From: JBBDIK01 sp040880465
Lineage (GTDB): Bacteria > Actinomycetota > UBA4738 > JBBDHU01
Assembly: GCA_040880465.1 (NCBI GenBank)
Contig: JBBDIK010000007.1
Location: 1-64,000 of the forward strand
DNA length: 64,000 nt
Direction: 5' to 3'
Shown: positions 25,227 to 33,736 of the stretch, in pieces
Layout of the letters: each line of letters starts with the position of its first letter
Numbering within the stretch: the stretch's first letter is position 1
Made by a program: the position numbers and the translations under genes
Notes under the pieces: model-generated
The model's database searches: none
What the model was told of the DNA's origin: nothing
What the model saw: the letters and a program-made list of their open reading frames with translations, nothing else

Positions 25227-27646
25227 CAGGCCTCGCCCTCCTCCGCGCTCGGCGCCGGGGCGGCGGGTTCAGCGGCTTCGATCTCGACCGGCGTGGTGAA
25301 GCTGCCCGACAGGAGGGTGTTGGCCTGCAGGCCCGGGTTGTTGAACGGAACGAACACGGCGCCCTTGGCGATGCCATCGGTCACGCGCGCAGGAAGGGTC
25401 GCCTCGCCGGCCTCGGTCCGGATGCGAGCCATCGCGCCGTCCTCGACGCCGGCCTCGGTGGCGTCGTCCGGGTGCAGTTCAACGAACGCCGGCTGCTCCT
25501 GAGCCTCCTTGAGTTCGTCGGCGCCTTCCGAAAGCCGTCCCTCGTCGACGAGCAGCGGGTAGGTGAACAGGGTCAAACCATGGGACGGGGTCTCCGGCCC
25601 GCGCGGCTCACCGGGAGGGAACCCTTCCTTCCTTGGACTCATGAGGCCGGCCATCTCACCTCGGAGTTCGTCGAGAGTGGCGAACCCCAGGGTGGCCCCC
25701 ATCGTCTCCGCGAGACCCGCGAAGATCTCCCAGTCGGGGCGGCTGGATCCGATCGGACCCCGGATGGGGCGGACGCGCCGATCCCGTCCCTCCCAGTCGG
25801 TGATGTGCCCGTCGACCTCGGCGTGAGCTGCTGCCGGAAGCATCACGTCGGCGTAGAGCTCCAGCTCGGTGCGGTGGGTGTCCTGCACGATGAGGTAACG
25901 AACGTTCTCAAGTGCCTTCGCGGCCAGGGCCGCGTTGGGGAAGTCGCGCAGGACGTCGACGCCGACGAGGTAAAGGGCGTCGATGTCTCGGTCAGCGGCC
26001 CGGGCCAGGATCCGAGCAGCCGAGGTGAACCGGAAGCCGCCGGGAGGCGCGGTATCCTCCTTCTCGACAGGGACCGCCCCCCACGCCGCCTCCACCTCTG
26101 CTCGCCCGTCCGCATCCCAGATCGGGCGGCCCCCCGGCAAGATCGACGACGAGACACCGGCACGGATAGCGCCCATATCGTTAGCCCGTCGGGGGGCAAG
26201 TGCGAACCGAGCTGCGTGGTCCCCCGCGAACTTCCGCACATGTGCTGCCCCTGCCCACACCGCTACGGACCCACCGAGCGTCACAGGCAACTGCGTTCCG
26301 GCAAGGACAACTGCCCGTCCGCTGGCCGTTTCGGTGAGGCTCCGCTCGACTCCCGCATGACCAGTCAGAGCAGACACCTCGCCTCCCGGGCGACAACCCA
26401 CATGCTCGGCCACATCCCAGAGCCTCGTACGACGGGGGTGAACCACGAAGACCTTCGCTCCTCGAGAGGCTGCCTTGCGGATCCGAAGGTGCAAGATCGG
26501 GGACTCTTGCTCGGTGTCGAGCCCTACGACGACGATCACGGGTGCCGAATCGACATCCTCATAGGTGACCCCGTCCCCCCCGGCCGCCGCCCACCCCTGC
26601 GTCCACGGGTCGACAGGGACGGATCCCTCCAGGTCGTTCGTCTTGAAGACGGTGCGCGCAAGCTTCGACAGCGCGTAGTAGTCCTCGTTCCGCAGCCGTC
26701 CGCCGGTGAGGAACCCGACCTTCTTCCCTTCCAACTCCCGAGCGATCCACTCGAACGCCTCGCCGAACGAGACCGGTTCCATCCCCTTCCCGCGAAGCAG
26801 CGGAGTGGTCAGCCGGTTCTCCGCGTCCGGCGACCGGAAGGCGAACCGACCCTTGTCGCAGATCCAGGCCTCGTTCACTTCGTCGTCATCGCGGGCCAGG
26901 ACCCGCACGATCTTGTTGCGCCGCGCGTCGACCCGGATCGAACACCCCGAGGCGCAATGCGCGCAGGTCGTGTCCACATGCTTGATGTCGAACGGGCGCG
27001 CCGCGAAGCGGTAGGTCGTGGCGGTCAGCGCGCCCACCGGGCAGATCTGGATCGTGTTCCCGGAGAACGGAGAGTCGAACTCCTCCCCCTGCGCGATCGC
27101 GACCTGCTGCTCCGCACCGCGGTCGAACAGCTCGATCTGCCGGTCACCGGAGATCTCGTCGCAGAACCGCGTGCATCGCGCGCACAGGACGCAGCGCTCC
27201 CGGTCGAGCGCGACCAGCGGTGAGAGTGAGATGGGTTTGGGGTAGGTGCGCTTCGCCTCGATGAACCGGCTGCGGCCGGGACCGAACTCCAGCGCCTGAT
27301 CCTGCAACGGGCATTCGCCGCCCCGGTCACAGACCGGACAGTCCAGCGGGTGGTTCAGCAGGAGGAACTCCAGGTTCGCGACCTGCGAGCTGCGGGCTTC
27401 CTCGCTGGTGTTCTGGGTCTTGACCACCATGCCGTCGGTCACGGTCGCGGTGCACGAGGTCAGCATCTTGTGCTGGCCCTCCACCTCGACGAGGCACTGC
27501 CGACACGCGCCGGCGGGATCCAGCAACGGGTGATCGCAGAACCGCGGGATCTCGACGCCGAGCTGCTCCGCGGCGCGGATGACCAACGTTCCCTTCGGAA
27601 CCGTGACCTCCTTGCCGTCGATCGTGAGCGTGACCGTCTCGCTCAT
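25226..27646 (-). CDS. nuoG: NADH-quinone oxidoreductase subunit G (complete operon)
   Basis: An 806-residue electron-carrier subunit. The N-terminal ferredoxin domain has a [2Fe-2S] set (CDHPLLDPAGACRQC with a later TSCTA), the His-ligated HPLDCPVCDRGGECPLQ cluster and the CVLCARCTRFC cluster. The molybdopterin-oxidoreductase-like part has CAHCASGCSIRV with a later WICDKGRF, the ligands of the optional N7 cluster. The C-terminus has a formate-dehydrogenase-like domain and an Ala/Glu/Pro-rich tail. It overlaps nuoF by four bases. Confidence 0.95.
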   Translation of the reverse strand: MSETVTLTIDGKEVTVPKGTLVIRAAEQLGVEIPRFCDHPLLDPAGACRQCLVEVEGQHKMLTSCTATVTDGMVVKTQNTSEEARSSQVANLEFLLLNHPLDCPVCDRGGECPLQDQALEFGPGRSRFIEAKRTYPKPISLSPLVALDRERCVLCARCTRFCDEISGDRQIELFDRGAEQQVAIAQGEEFDSPFSGNTIQICPVGALTATTYRFAARPFDIKHVDTTCAHCASGCSIRVDARRNKIVRVLARDDDEVNEAWICDKGRFAFRSPDAENRLTTPLLRGKGMEPVSFGEAFEWIARELEGKKVGFLTGGRLRNEDYYALSKLARTVFKTNDLEGSVPVDPWTQGWAAAGGDGVTYEDVDSAPVIVVVGLDTEQESPILHLRIRKAASRGAKVFVVHPRRTRLWDVAEHVGCRPGGEVSALTGHAGVERSLTETASGRAVVLAGTQLPVTLGGSVAVWAGAAHVRKFAGDHAARFALAPRRANDMGAIRAGVSSSILPGGRPIWDADGRAEVEAAWGAVPVEKEDTAPPGGFRFTSAARILARAADRDIDALYLVGVDVLRDFPNAALAAKALENVRYLIVQDTHRTELELYADVMLPAAAHAEVDGHITDWEGRDRRVRPIRGPIGSSRPDWEIFAGLAETMGATLGFATLDELRGEMAGLMSPRKEGFPPGEPRGPETPSHGLTLFTYPLLVDEGRLSEGADELKEAQEQPAFVELHPDDATEAGVEDGAMARIRTEAGEATLPARVTDGIAKGAVFVPFNNPGLQANTLLSGSFTTPVEIEAAEPAAPAPSAEEGEA

Positions 27647-28944
27647 GCGCCCACCTCCGCCGGCACCGGGGCTGGGCGGAACGGACAGCCGCCGAGCCGC
27701 ACATGCTCTGCGTACTCGTCGCGGAAGTACTGCAGTGACGAGGCTACGGGCGAGACCGCGCCGTCGACGAGCGCGCAGAACCCCTTGAACAGCTGGTTGC
27801 CCGCCACGTTGTCGAGCAGGTCCAGGTCCTCGTCACGGCCGAACCCGCCTTCGATGCGCTCGAGGATCCGGGTGATCCACCAGCTCCCCTCGCGGCAGGT
27901 CGTGCACTTGCCGCAGGACTCGTGGGCGTAGAACCTCGACATGCGCAGCGTGGCGTCCACGACGCAATCGCTCTCGTCCATGATCATCAAGGCGGCGGTC
28001 CCAAGGAGCGAGCCCGCGTCCATCACGTCCTCGAAGTCCATCGGCAGATCGATGTGGGCGTCGGTCAGCAGCGGTGTCGACGAACCGCCGGGCGTCCAGG
28101 CCTTGAGCGCCTTCCCGCCGAGCACGCCACCGGCGAGTTCCTCGATCAACACCCGGGCCGTCGTTCCCATCGGCGCCTCGAAGTTGCCGGGACGCTGCAC
28201 CTTCCCGGACACGGTGAACATCTTGGTCCCGGGCGACTTCTCCGTCCCGATCGACGTGAACCACTTCGAGCCCCGCTCGATGATGTGCGGGACGTTCGAG
28301 AGCGTTTCGACGTTGTTGATCACCGTCGGCGAGGCGTAGAGCCCTTCGATCGCCGGGAACGGCGGCCGCAAGCGAGGCTGACCGCGGAACCCCTCCAGCG
28401 ATTCGAGCTGTGCGGTCTCCTCGCCGCAGATGTAGGCGCCGGCGCCGCGGTGCATGACCATGTCGAGGTCGTAGTCGCTCCCCGCGATCCTGGACCCCAG
28501 GAACCCGCCTTCGTAGGCCTCGCGGAGCGCCCGCGTCAGAACCGCCCCCGGATACAGGAACTCGCCCCGGCAGTAGATGAAGACGGTGTGGCACCCGACC
28601 GCGTACGCGGCGATGGCCGCGCCCTCGATCAACTGGTGCGGGTCGTGTTCGACGAGTTCGCGGTTGTTGGAGGTCCCCGGCTCCGATTCGTCGAAGTTCA
28701 CGACGACGTAGGTCGGCTTGCCGGTGTCCTGCGGGACGAACGACCACTTGGTTCCGGTCGGGAACCCCGCCCCACCGCGTCCGCGAAGGCCCGATTCCTT
28801 GACGGTCTCGATGACTTCACCGGGCTGCATCGCCAGCGCCTTCAGCAGTCCCGCGTAGCCGCCCGTCTCCAGGTAGCGTTCGAGCGAGACCGGAAGATAC
28901 GGCTCGGTCCACCGGGCGGTGATGATCCGCGGGAAGTCCGTCAC
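27643..28944 (-). CDS. nuoF: NADH-quinone oxidoreductase subunit F (complete operon)
   Basis: The 433-residue NADH-binding flavoprotein. GLRGRGGAGFPTGTKWSF is the glycine-rich NADH/FMN region and ESCGKCTTCREGS holds three of the four N3 [4Fe-4S] cysteines. It is the site of hydride transfer from NADH to FMN. It overlaps nuoE by four bases. Confidence 0.96.
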   Translation of the reverse strand: MTDFPRIITARWTEPYLPVSLERYLETGGYAGLLKALAMQPGEVIETVKESGLRGRGGAGFPTGTKWSFVPQDTGKPTYVVVNFDESEPGTSNNRELVEHDPHQLIEGAAIAAYAVGCHTVFIYCRGEFLYPGAVLTRALREAYEGGFLGSRIAGSDYDLDMVMHRGAGAYICGEETAQLESLEGFRGQPRLRPPFPAIEGLYASPTVINNVETLSNVPHIIERGSKWFTSIGTEKSPGTKMFTVSGKVQRPGNFEAPMGTTARVLIEELAGGVLGGKALKAWTPGGSSTPLLTDAHIDLPMDFEDVMDAGSLLGTAALMIMDESDCVVDATLRMSRFYAHESCGKCTTCREGSWWITRILERIEGGFGRDEDLDLLDNVAGNQLFKGFCALVDGAVSPVASSLQYFRDEYAEHVRLGGCPFRPAPVPAEVGA

Positions 28945-29516
28945 GTCGCGACCTCCTCGGGTTCGAGACCGGCGAGCAGCCGCGAGGCAGCCCGCAGATC
29001 GGCCGGAAGCTCACCACGCGACGGCGAAGGCGACTGCTCGCCGGCCCGCAGCTTCGCAGCGATCTCGGCGACCAGTTCCGGGGTCGCGTTGTCGTAGTTC
29101 GCGAAGTTCACCTGGACGACCGGCGCCGTCTCGCACGCGCCGAGACATTCCTCCTCGTGAAGCGTGAACATCCCGTCCTCGGTCACGCCCTCGCACCCGG
29201 GACCGAGCGCCTGCTTCGCGTCCTCGTAGAGCTCGCCGCCGCCCCGCAGCTTGCACGACAGGTTGGTGCACACCGAGATCAGGTGCTTGCCGGTCGGGCC
29301 CTTCCGGAACATCGTGTAGAACGTCGCGACGGCCTCCGTCTCGGCGGTGGTGATGCCGAGGAGTTCGGCGACCTCTCGCAGTCCCTCGCGCGAGATGTGA
29401 CCCTCGACCGACTGCACCAGGTACAGCAGCGGCATGATCGCCGAGCGCTCGCGCGGATAGCGCGCCTTGATGCGTTCGGCCTCCTCTCGCAGGTCCGGAG
29501 TCAGCACCGGCGCCAT
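28941..29516 (-). CDS. nuoE: NADH-quinone oxidoreductase subunit E (complete operon)
   Basis: A 191-residue thioredoxin-like [2Fe-2S] subunit. The N1a ligands are in SVCTNLSC and EECLGACETAP. The ATG at 29516 overlaps the nuoD stop by one base (TGATG). A longer frame upstream is a shadow of nuoD. The C-terminus has about 30 extra Ser/Glu/Ala-rich residues. Confidence 0.94.
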   Translation of the reverse strand: MAPVLTPDLREEAERIKARYPRERSAIMPLLYLVQSVEGHISREGLREVAELLGITTAETEAVATFYTMFRKGPTGKHLISVCTNLSCKLRGGGELYEDAKQALGPGCEGVTEDGMFTLHEEECLGACETAPVVQVNFANYDNATPELVAEIAAKLRAGEQSPSPSRGELPADLRAASRLLAGLEPEEVAT

Positions 29517-30772
29517 CAGCGATCCACCCCGCCCATGACCGGGTCCAGCGACGCGACGCAGGCGATCGTGTCGGCGACCAGGCCACCGTCGATGATCTCG
29601 GGAAGGACCTGCAGGTTCACGAAGCTGGGGTCGCGGATGTGCACACGGTACGGCCGGTGCTCGCCGTCGGAGACCACGTACATCCCCAGCTCGCCGCGAG
29701 GCGACTCGACCGGCTGATAGACCTCGCCGGCGGGAACGGCGAACCCCTCCGTCACCATCTTGAAGTGGTGGATGAGCGCCTCCATCGACTCGTCCATGAT
29801 GTGCTTCACATACGCCTCGGAGTTCCCGATCCCGTCGGGACCGACCTCCAGGACCGCCGGCCACTTCACCTTCGGGTCCTGAACCATGACGTCCCCGCCC
29901 GGCATCCCGTCCAAGGCCTGCTCGATGATCTTCAGCGACTCCTTCATCTCCTCGATGCGGATCGCGTAGCGGGCGTAGCAGTCACCCTCGGTCGCGATCG
30001 GCACGTCGAAGTCGAACTCGGGGTACGCGCCGTACGGCTCGTCCTTCCGGACGTCCTTCGTGATGCCCGAGGCCCGCGCCGCCGGGCCCGTGACGCCGAA
30101 CGCCAGCGCCGTTTCCCTCGACATGACGCCGACACCCTCGTTGCGCTCGAGCCAGATCGGGTTCTTCGAGAGCAGCCCCTCGTACTCACCGATCCGCTCT
30201 GGCATGACCTTGAGGAACGCGCGGATCTTCTCCTCGGCGCCCGGCGGAAGATCCATCGCGAGACCGCCCACCCGCATGTACGCGTGGTTCATCCGGAGCC
30301 CGGTGATCATCTCGAAGATCTCCAGGATGGTCTCGCGTTCGCGGAAACCGTAGAGCATCATCGACACCGCGCCGAGTTCCAAACTCCCGGTCGCGAGCCA
30401 CACGAGGTGCGACGCGATCCGGTTCATCTCCGAGACCATCGCGCGGATCCACTCGGCCCTCGGGGGCGCATCGATACCGAGGAGCCGTTCGACGGCCAGG
30501 CAGTACGCGTGCTCGTTGAAGAACGGCGAGAGGTAGTCGGCACGCGTCACGAACGTCACGCCCTGCTGCCAGCTCCGGTACTCGGTGTTCTTCTCGATCC
30601 CCGTGTGCAGGTACCCGATCACCGGCTTGCACGAGACCACCGTTTCTCCGTCGAGCTCGAGGACCATGCGGAGTACCCCGTGCGTCGACGGGTGCTGCGG
30701 TCCCATGTTGATGACCATGGTCTCTTCGACCAGCTCGGGCTCCCGCGAGATCAGGTCGGCGTCGTCGCTCAT
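29516..30772 (-). CDS. nuoD: NADH-quinone oxidoreductase subunit D (complete operon; the only nuoD in the window)
   Basis: A 418-residue 49-kDa-type subunit that builds the quinone site with NuoB. It starts with NMGPQHPSTHGVLRMV, containing the conserved His near the quinone head group; LHTGIEKNTEYRSW and the end motif IACVASLDPVMGGVDR are also intact. The ATG at 30772 overlaps nuoC (ATGA). This is the only NuoD in the window, so both complex I forms may share it. Confidence 0.96.
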   Translation of the reverse strand: MSDDADLISREPELVEETMVINMGPQHPSTHGVLRMVLELDGETVVSCKPVIGYLHTGIEKNTEYRSWQQGVTFVTRADYLSPFFNEHAYCLAVERLLGIDAPPRAEWIRAMVSEMNRIASHLVWLATGSLELGAVSMMLYGFRERETILEIFEMITGLRMNHAYMRVGGLAMDLPPGAEEKIRAFLKVMPERIGEYEGLLSKNPIWLERNEGVGVMSRETALAFGVTGPAARASGITKDVRKDEPYGAYPEFDFDVPIATEGDCYARYAIRIEEMKESLKIIEQALDGMPGGDVMVQDPKVKWPAVLEVGPDGIGNSEAYVKHIMDESMEALIHHFKMVTEGFAVPAGEVYQPVESPRGELGMYVVSDGEHRPYRVHIRDPSFVNLQVLPEIIDGGLVADTIACVASLDPVMGGVDR

Positions 30773-31275
30773 GCCTCGCCGATCCGCTCGTCGACGGGCG
30801 GGATGAACGCGCCCTTGTACCGCGTCGGGACGCCGCCCAGGCTCTCGGTCTTGCGCTGGGGGAAGTCCTCCCAATCCTCGGGCATCAGGATCCGGCGCAG
30901 GTCGGGATGACCGTCGAAGGTAACGCCCATCATGTCGAAGACCTCCCGCTCCATCCAGTTCGCGGGGGCGAAGAGACCGGTGACGGTCGGGACGACCGGA
31001 GCGTCCGCCGGAAGTCCGACCTTCAGCCGTACCCGGTGCCGGTGTTCGTGCGAATACAGGTGGTACGCGATCCAGAACCGCGGATCGCGCTTCGGCCAAT
31101 CGGTAATCGTGATGTCGGAGAGCGAATCGAATGAGAGGTCGTCCTCGTCCCGCAACCACTCGAGGCTCTCGAGCAACCCGCCCGGCTCGACGATCGTCGT
31201 CACCTCGCCACGCGCGACGAGGGTGTCGATGTACTGCTCCTGCTCCAAGCGCGCCGCGACCCGTTCGATACTCAC
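30769..31275 (-). CDS. nuoC: NADH-quinone oxidoreductase subunit C (complete operon)
   Basis: A 168-residue NuoC with WMEREVFDMMGVTFDGHPDLRR split across its hallmark region and a C-terminal PQRKTESLGG in place of the usual PLRKDYPL. The GTG start at 31275 overlaps the nuoB stop; a longer frame upstream is a shadow. The copy at 15386 has the more canonical end. Confidence 0.93.
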   Translation of the reverse strand: MSIERVAARLEQEQYIDTLVARGEVTTIVEPGGLLESLEWLRDEDDLSFDSLSDITITDWPKRDPRFWIAYHLYSHEHRHRVRLKVGLPADAPVVPTVTGLFAPANWMEREVFDMMGVTFDGHPDLRRILMPEDWEDFPQRKTESLGGVPTRYKGAFIPPVDERIGEA

Positions 31276-31802
31276 TTGAACCGGCCCTCCGTGCGCACCT
31301 TCTCCTGAAGCCGCAGGATCCCGTACATCAGCATCTCCGGCCGAGGCGGGCAGCCGGGAACGTAGACATCGACCGGCACGATCGTGTCGACGCCTTGGAC
31401 CAGGGCGTAGTTCGTGAACATACCCCCGCTGGAGGCGCACACGCCCATGGAGATGACCCACTTCGGTTCGGGCATCTGGTCGTAGATCTGGCGCAGCACC
31501 GGCGCCATCTTCTGCGAGACGCGCCCAGCCACGATCATCAGATCGGCTTGCCTCGGGGAGGCACGGAAGACCTCCATCCCCCACCGCGCCAGGTCGTAGT
31601 CGGCGGCGCCCGTCGACATCATCTCGATGGCACAGCACGCCAGCCCGAAGGTCGCCGGCCACATCGACTGCTTGCGGGACCAGTTCACCGCCTTGTCGAG
31701 GGTCCCGAGCAGGATCCCGCGCTTGACCTCTTCCTCCACGTCGGCGGCATCGTCCGGACCGCCCTTGGCGGTCTGGATGCCGGGAAGCCGCTCAACGGGC
31801 AC
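31272..31802 (-). CDS. nuoB: NADH-quinone oxidoreductase subunit B (complete operon)
   Basis: A 176-residue NuoB with the N2 ligands in GLACCAIEMM, SMGVCASSGG and VPGCPPRPE. It starts with the ATG at 31802 and overlaps nuoA by 11 bases. It is the last electron carrier before quinone. Confidence 0.95.
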   Translation of the reverse strand: MPVERLPGIQTAKGGPDDAADVEEEVKRGILLGTLDKAVNWSRKQSMWPATFGLACCAIEMMSTGAADYDLARWGMEVFRASPRQADLMIVAGRVSQKMAPVLRQIYDQMPEPKWVISMGVCASSGGMFTNYALVQGVDTIVPVDVYVPGCPPRPEMLMYGILRLQEKVRTEGRFK

Positions 31803-32256
31803 GGGTCACCTCTCGCCGGATCGAGACCTCGCGGTCGACGGCGGCTGACGCCCGTCGCCCCCGTACCGAAACCTCTTCCCAGTCAAGGCCCCCGCGCTTC
31901 CACACGTACACATACGCGACGAACACCAGTGCGATGAAGATGACCATCTCGATCAGGCCGAACAGCCCGAGGCCCCGGAACGCGACCGCCCACGGGAACA
32001 GGAAGATCGTCTCGATGTCGAAGATGATGAAGAGCATCGCGACGACGTAGAACTTCACCGGGAAGCGCTCGGTTCGCGGCATGTGTTCCGGGACGATGCC
32101 GCACTCGTAGGGCGAACGCTTCGCCGGATTGGGCTTGTGCGGACGGAGCCAGGACGAGACCAGGAGTGAGGCGACGGAGAACGCCCCAGCCAGCACGGCC
32201 ATCAGCAAGATCGGGAGGTACTCCACCAGCGAGGCCGCCTGCTCCTGCGCGATCAC
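31792..32256 (-). CDS. nuoA: NADH-quinone oxidoreductase subunit A (complete operon)
   Basis: A 154-residue NuoA with SPYECGIVPEHMPRTERFPVKF (Cys loop) and FDIETIFLFPWAVAF. The C-terminus carries about 30 extra charged residues. The GTG at 32256 overlaps the stop of the upstream reductase gene (GTGA), tying nuo translation to it. Confidence 0.94.
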   Translation of the reverse strand: MIAQEQAASLVEYLPILLMAVLAGAFSVASLLVSSWLRPHKPNPAKRSPYECGIVPEHMPRTERFPVKFYVVAMLFIIFDIETIFLFPWAVAFRGLGLFGLIEMVIFIALVFVAYVYVWKRGGLDWEEVSVRGRRASAAVDREVSIRREVTRAR

Positions 32257-33500
32257 GCCGCCGGCGCCATCCTCTCCAGCACGTGGAGCAACCGATCCTG
32301 CCAGTCACCTTCGTCACCGTCCGTGAGTCCGGTCATCAGCTTGAGGAGGAACTTCATCAGCCCGCGCCGCGGCAGCCCGTAGCGCGTCGCGAGGCGCATG
32401 ATCTCGGGGTGTCCGAGTGCGCCCACGAACTTGCGGCCGATCCAGTAGTACTGGCCGTAGCGCTTCTGCAACATAGCGGGGTAGATCTGTGCCAGCCCCT
32501 CGTGACCGGACGCGAGCGATCCGTACACGAGTTCCGCCGCGAGCTTGCCGGTGTCCATCGCGAACGCGATGCCTTCGCCGTTGAACGGGTTGATGACGCC
32601 ACCGGCGTCACCGACGAGCAATAGCCCCGGCTGCGCGGCGGGTCGGCGATTGAACCCCATGGGCAGCGGTCCCGAGAGGACCGGTCCGTCCTCGTGCTCC
32701 GGCGTGACCTCGAACTCCGGAGACAGCATCCCGCCGAAGACGTCGAAGACCCGCTTCGCCGATAGATCCCTGAAGCCGACGAACGTGTTCAGGAGCCCCG
32801 CGCCGACGTTCATCCGGCCCACCCCGACGGGGAAGATCCATCCGTACCCTGGGAAACTGCGGCCCTCGTCGTCCTGCATCTCGAGCCACGACTCGAACCA
32901 CGGACCGATCTCGCGGGTCGTCGTGTAGTAGCGGCGAGCGGCGATCCCCAGCGGACGGTTCGCATCGCGCTCGACGCCGGCCTGCCCGCCGAAGCGCGAG
33001 GCTGCGCCGTCGGCGGCGATCACGACCTTCGCGCGGATCGTCTCCGGTTCTGCGTCTGTGTCCGCGGCGCGGCGAACGTTCGCGCCGGTCACCCACCCGT
33101 CGTCGATGATCGGGCCGAGCGCTTCGGTCTCCTCCCAGAGCACCGCGCCGGCCTTGACCGCGCGTTGCACGAGCAGGTCGTCGAAGTCGTGGCGCGTGCG
33201 GACCACGCCGTAGGAGGGATAGTCGTTCAGATCGGGCCAGCGGAGTTCGAGCAACGGCCGCGCGCCGCGGTACACGCGCAGTCCGTCGATGCGTGTGAAG
33301 CCGGGCTCCGTCGCGTCGATCCCGAGGTCCTGCATGGCGCGCACACCTCGCGGAGTAAATCCGTCGCCGCACACCTTCTCACGCGGGAACCGGCTCCTCT
33401 CCACGACCAGAACATCCACGCCATGCCGCGCCAGGTGGTACGCGGCCGCGGAACCACCAGGGCCGGCACCGACGACCAAGACGTCGACATCGGTCGTCAC
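32253..33500 (-). CDS. Geranylgeranyl reductase family flavoprotein
   Basis: A 415-residue FAD-dependent reductase with an N-terminal dinucleotide fold (DVLVVGAGPGGSAAAYHLAR), a KVCGDG motif typical of geranylgeranyl-reductase-family proteins, and GDAGGVINPFNGEGIAFAM for the second FAD contact. Family members saturate isoprenoid double bonds; actinobacterial MenJ acts on menaquinone. Its place as first gene of the nuo operon supports a quinone-tail substrate. GTG 33500 follows a GGAGGAGA site; 22 further codons upstream overlap the Rex operator and were rejected. Confidence 0.85.
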   Translation of the reverse strand: MTTDVDVLVVGAGPGGSAAAYHLARHGVDVLVVERSRFPREKVCGDGFTPRGVRAMQDLGIDATEPGFTRIDGLRVYRGARPLLELRWPDLNDYPSYGVVRTRHDFDDLLVQRAVKAGAVLWEETEALGPIIDDGWVTGANVRRAADTDAEPETIRAKVVIAADGAASRFGGQAGVERDANRPLGIAARRYYTTTREIGPWFESWLEMQDDEGRSFPGYGWIFPVGVGRMNVGAGLLNTFVGFRDLSAKRVFDVFGGMLSPEFEVTPEHEDGPVLSGPLPMGFNRRPAAQPGLLLVGDAGGVINPFNGEGIAFAMDTGKLAAELVYGSLASGHEGLAQIYPAMLQKRYGQYYWIGRKFVGALGHPEIMRLATRYGLPRRGLMKFLLKLMTGLTDGDEGDWQDRLLHVLERMAPAA

Positions 33501-33538
33501 TGCGCTCTCTCCTCCGTTCCCGGTTCCATCGACGAGCC

Positions 33539-33568
33539 AGCGTACCGAGCTTGTGAAGGTTTTCACAA
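33539..33568 (-). promoter_or_regulatory. Rex operator overlapping the ggr-nuo promoter
   Basis: A perfect 7-4-7 inverted repeat TTGTGAAGGTTTTCACAA occupies 33551-33568. Read on the minus strand, its outer half supplies a -35 TTGTGA, followed by 18 bp and a -10 TACGCT (33544-33539). The same TTGTGA-18-TAnnCT layout occurs before rex. Rex binding here would block polymerase when NADH/NAD+ is low. Confidence 0.85.
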
Positions 33569-33722
33569 ACCGTGCCCGGCAGCCATCTTCTCAGGCACGA
33601 GCGGCAGGGCGCCGGCCAGAAGGGACAAGCGATCCGGATGCGGTGGCCGGAGCGGCCGGACCCGCCGGAGCGGCTGAGCCGGTCGCGGCCTCCGGACGCC
33701 GGAGGCGGGGCGAACCCCTCGA

Positions 33723-33728
33723 TACACT
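33723..33728 (+). promoter_or_regulatory. -10 element TACACT before the ctaA-ctaB fusion
   Basis: TACACT ends eight bases before the GTG at 33737, and no ribosome binding site is present. This suggests a leaderless transcript. Confidence 0.45.
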
Positions 33729-33736
33729 CGGATGCG

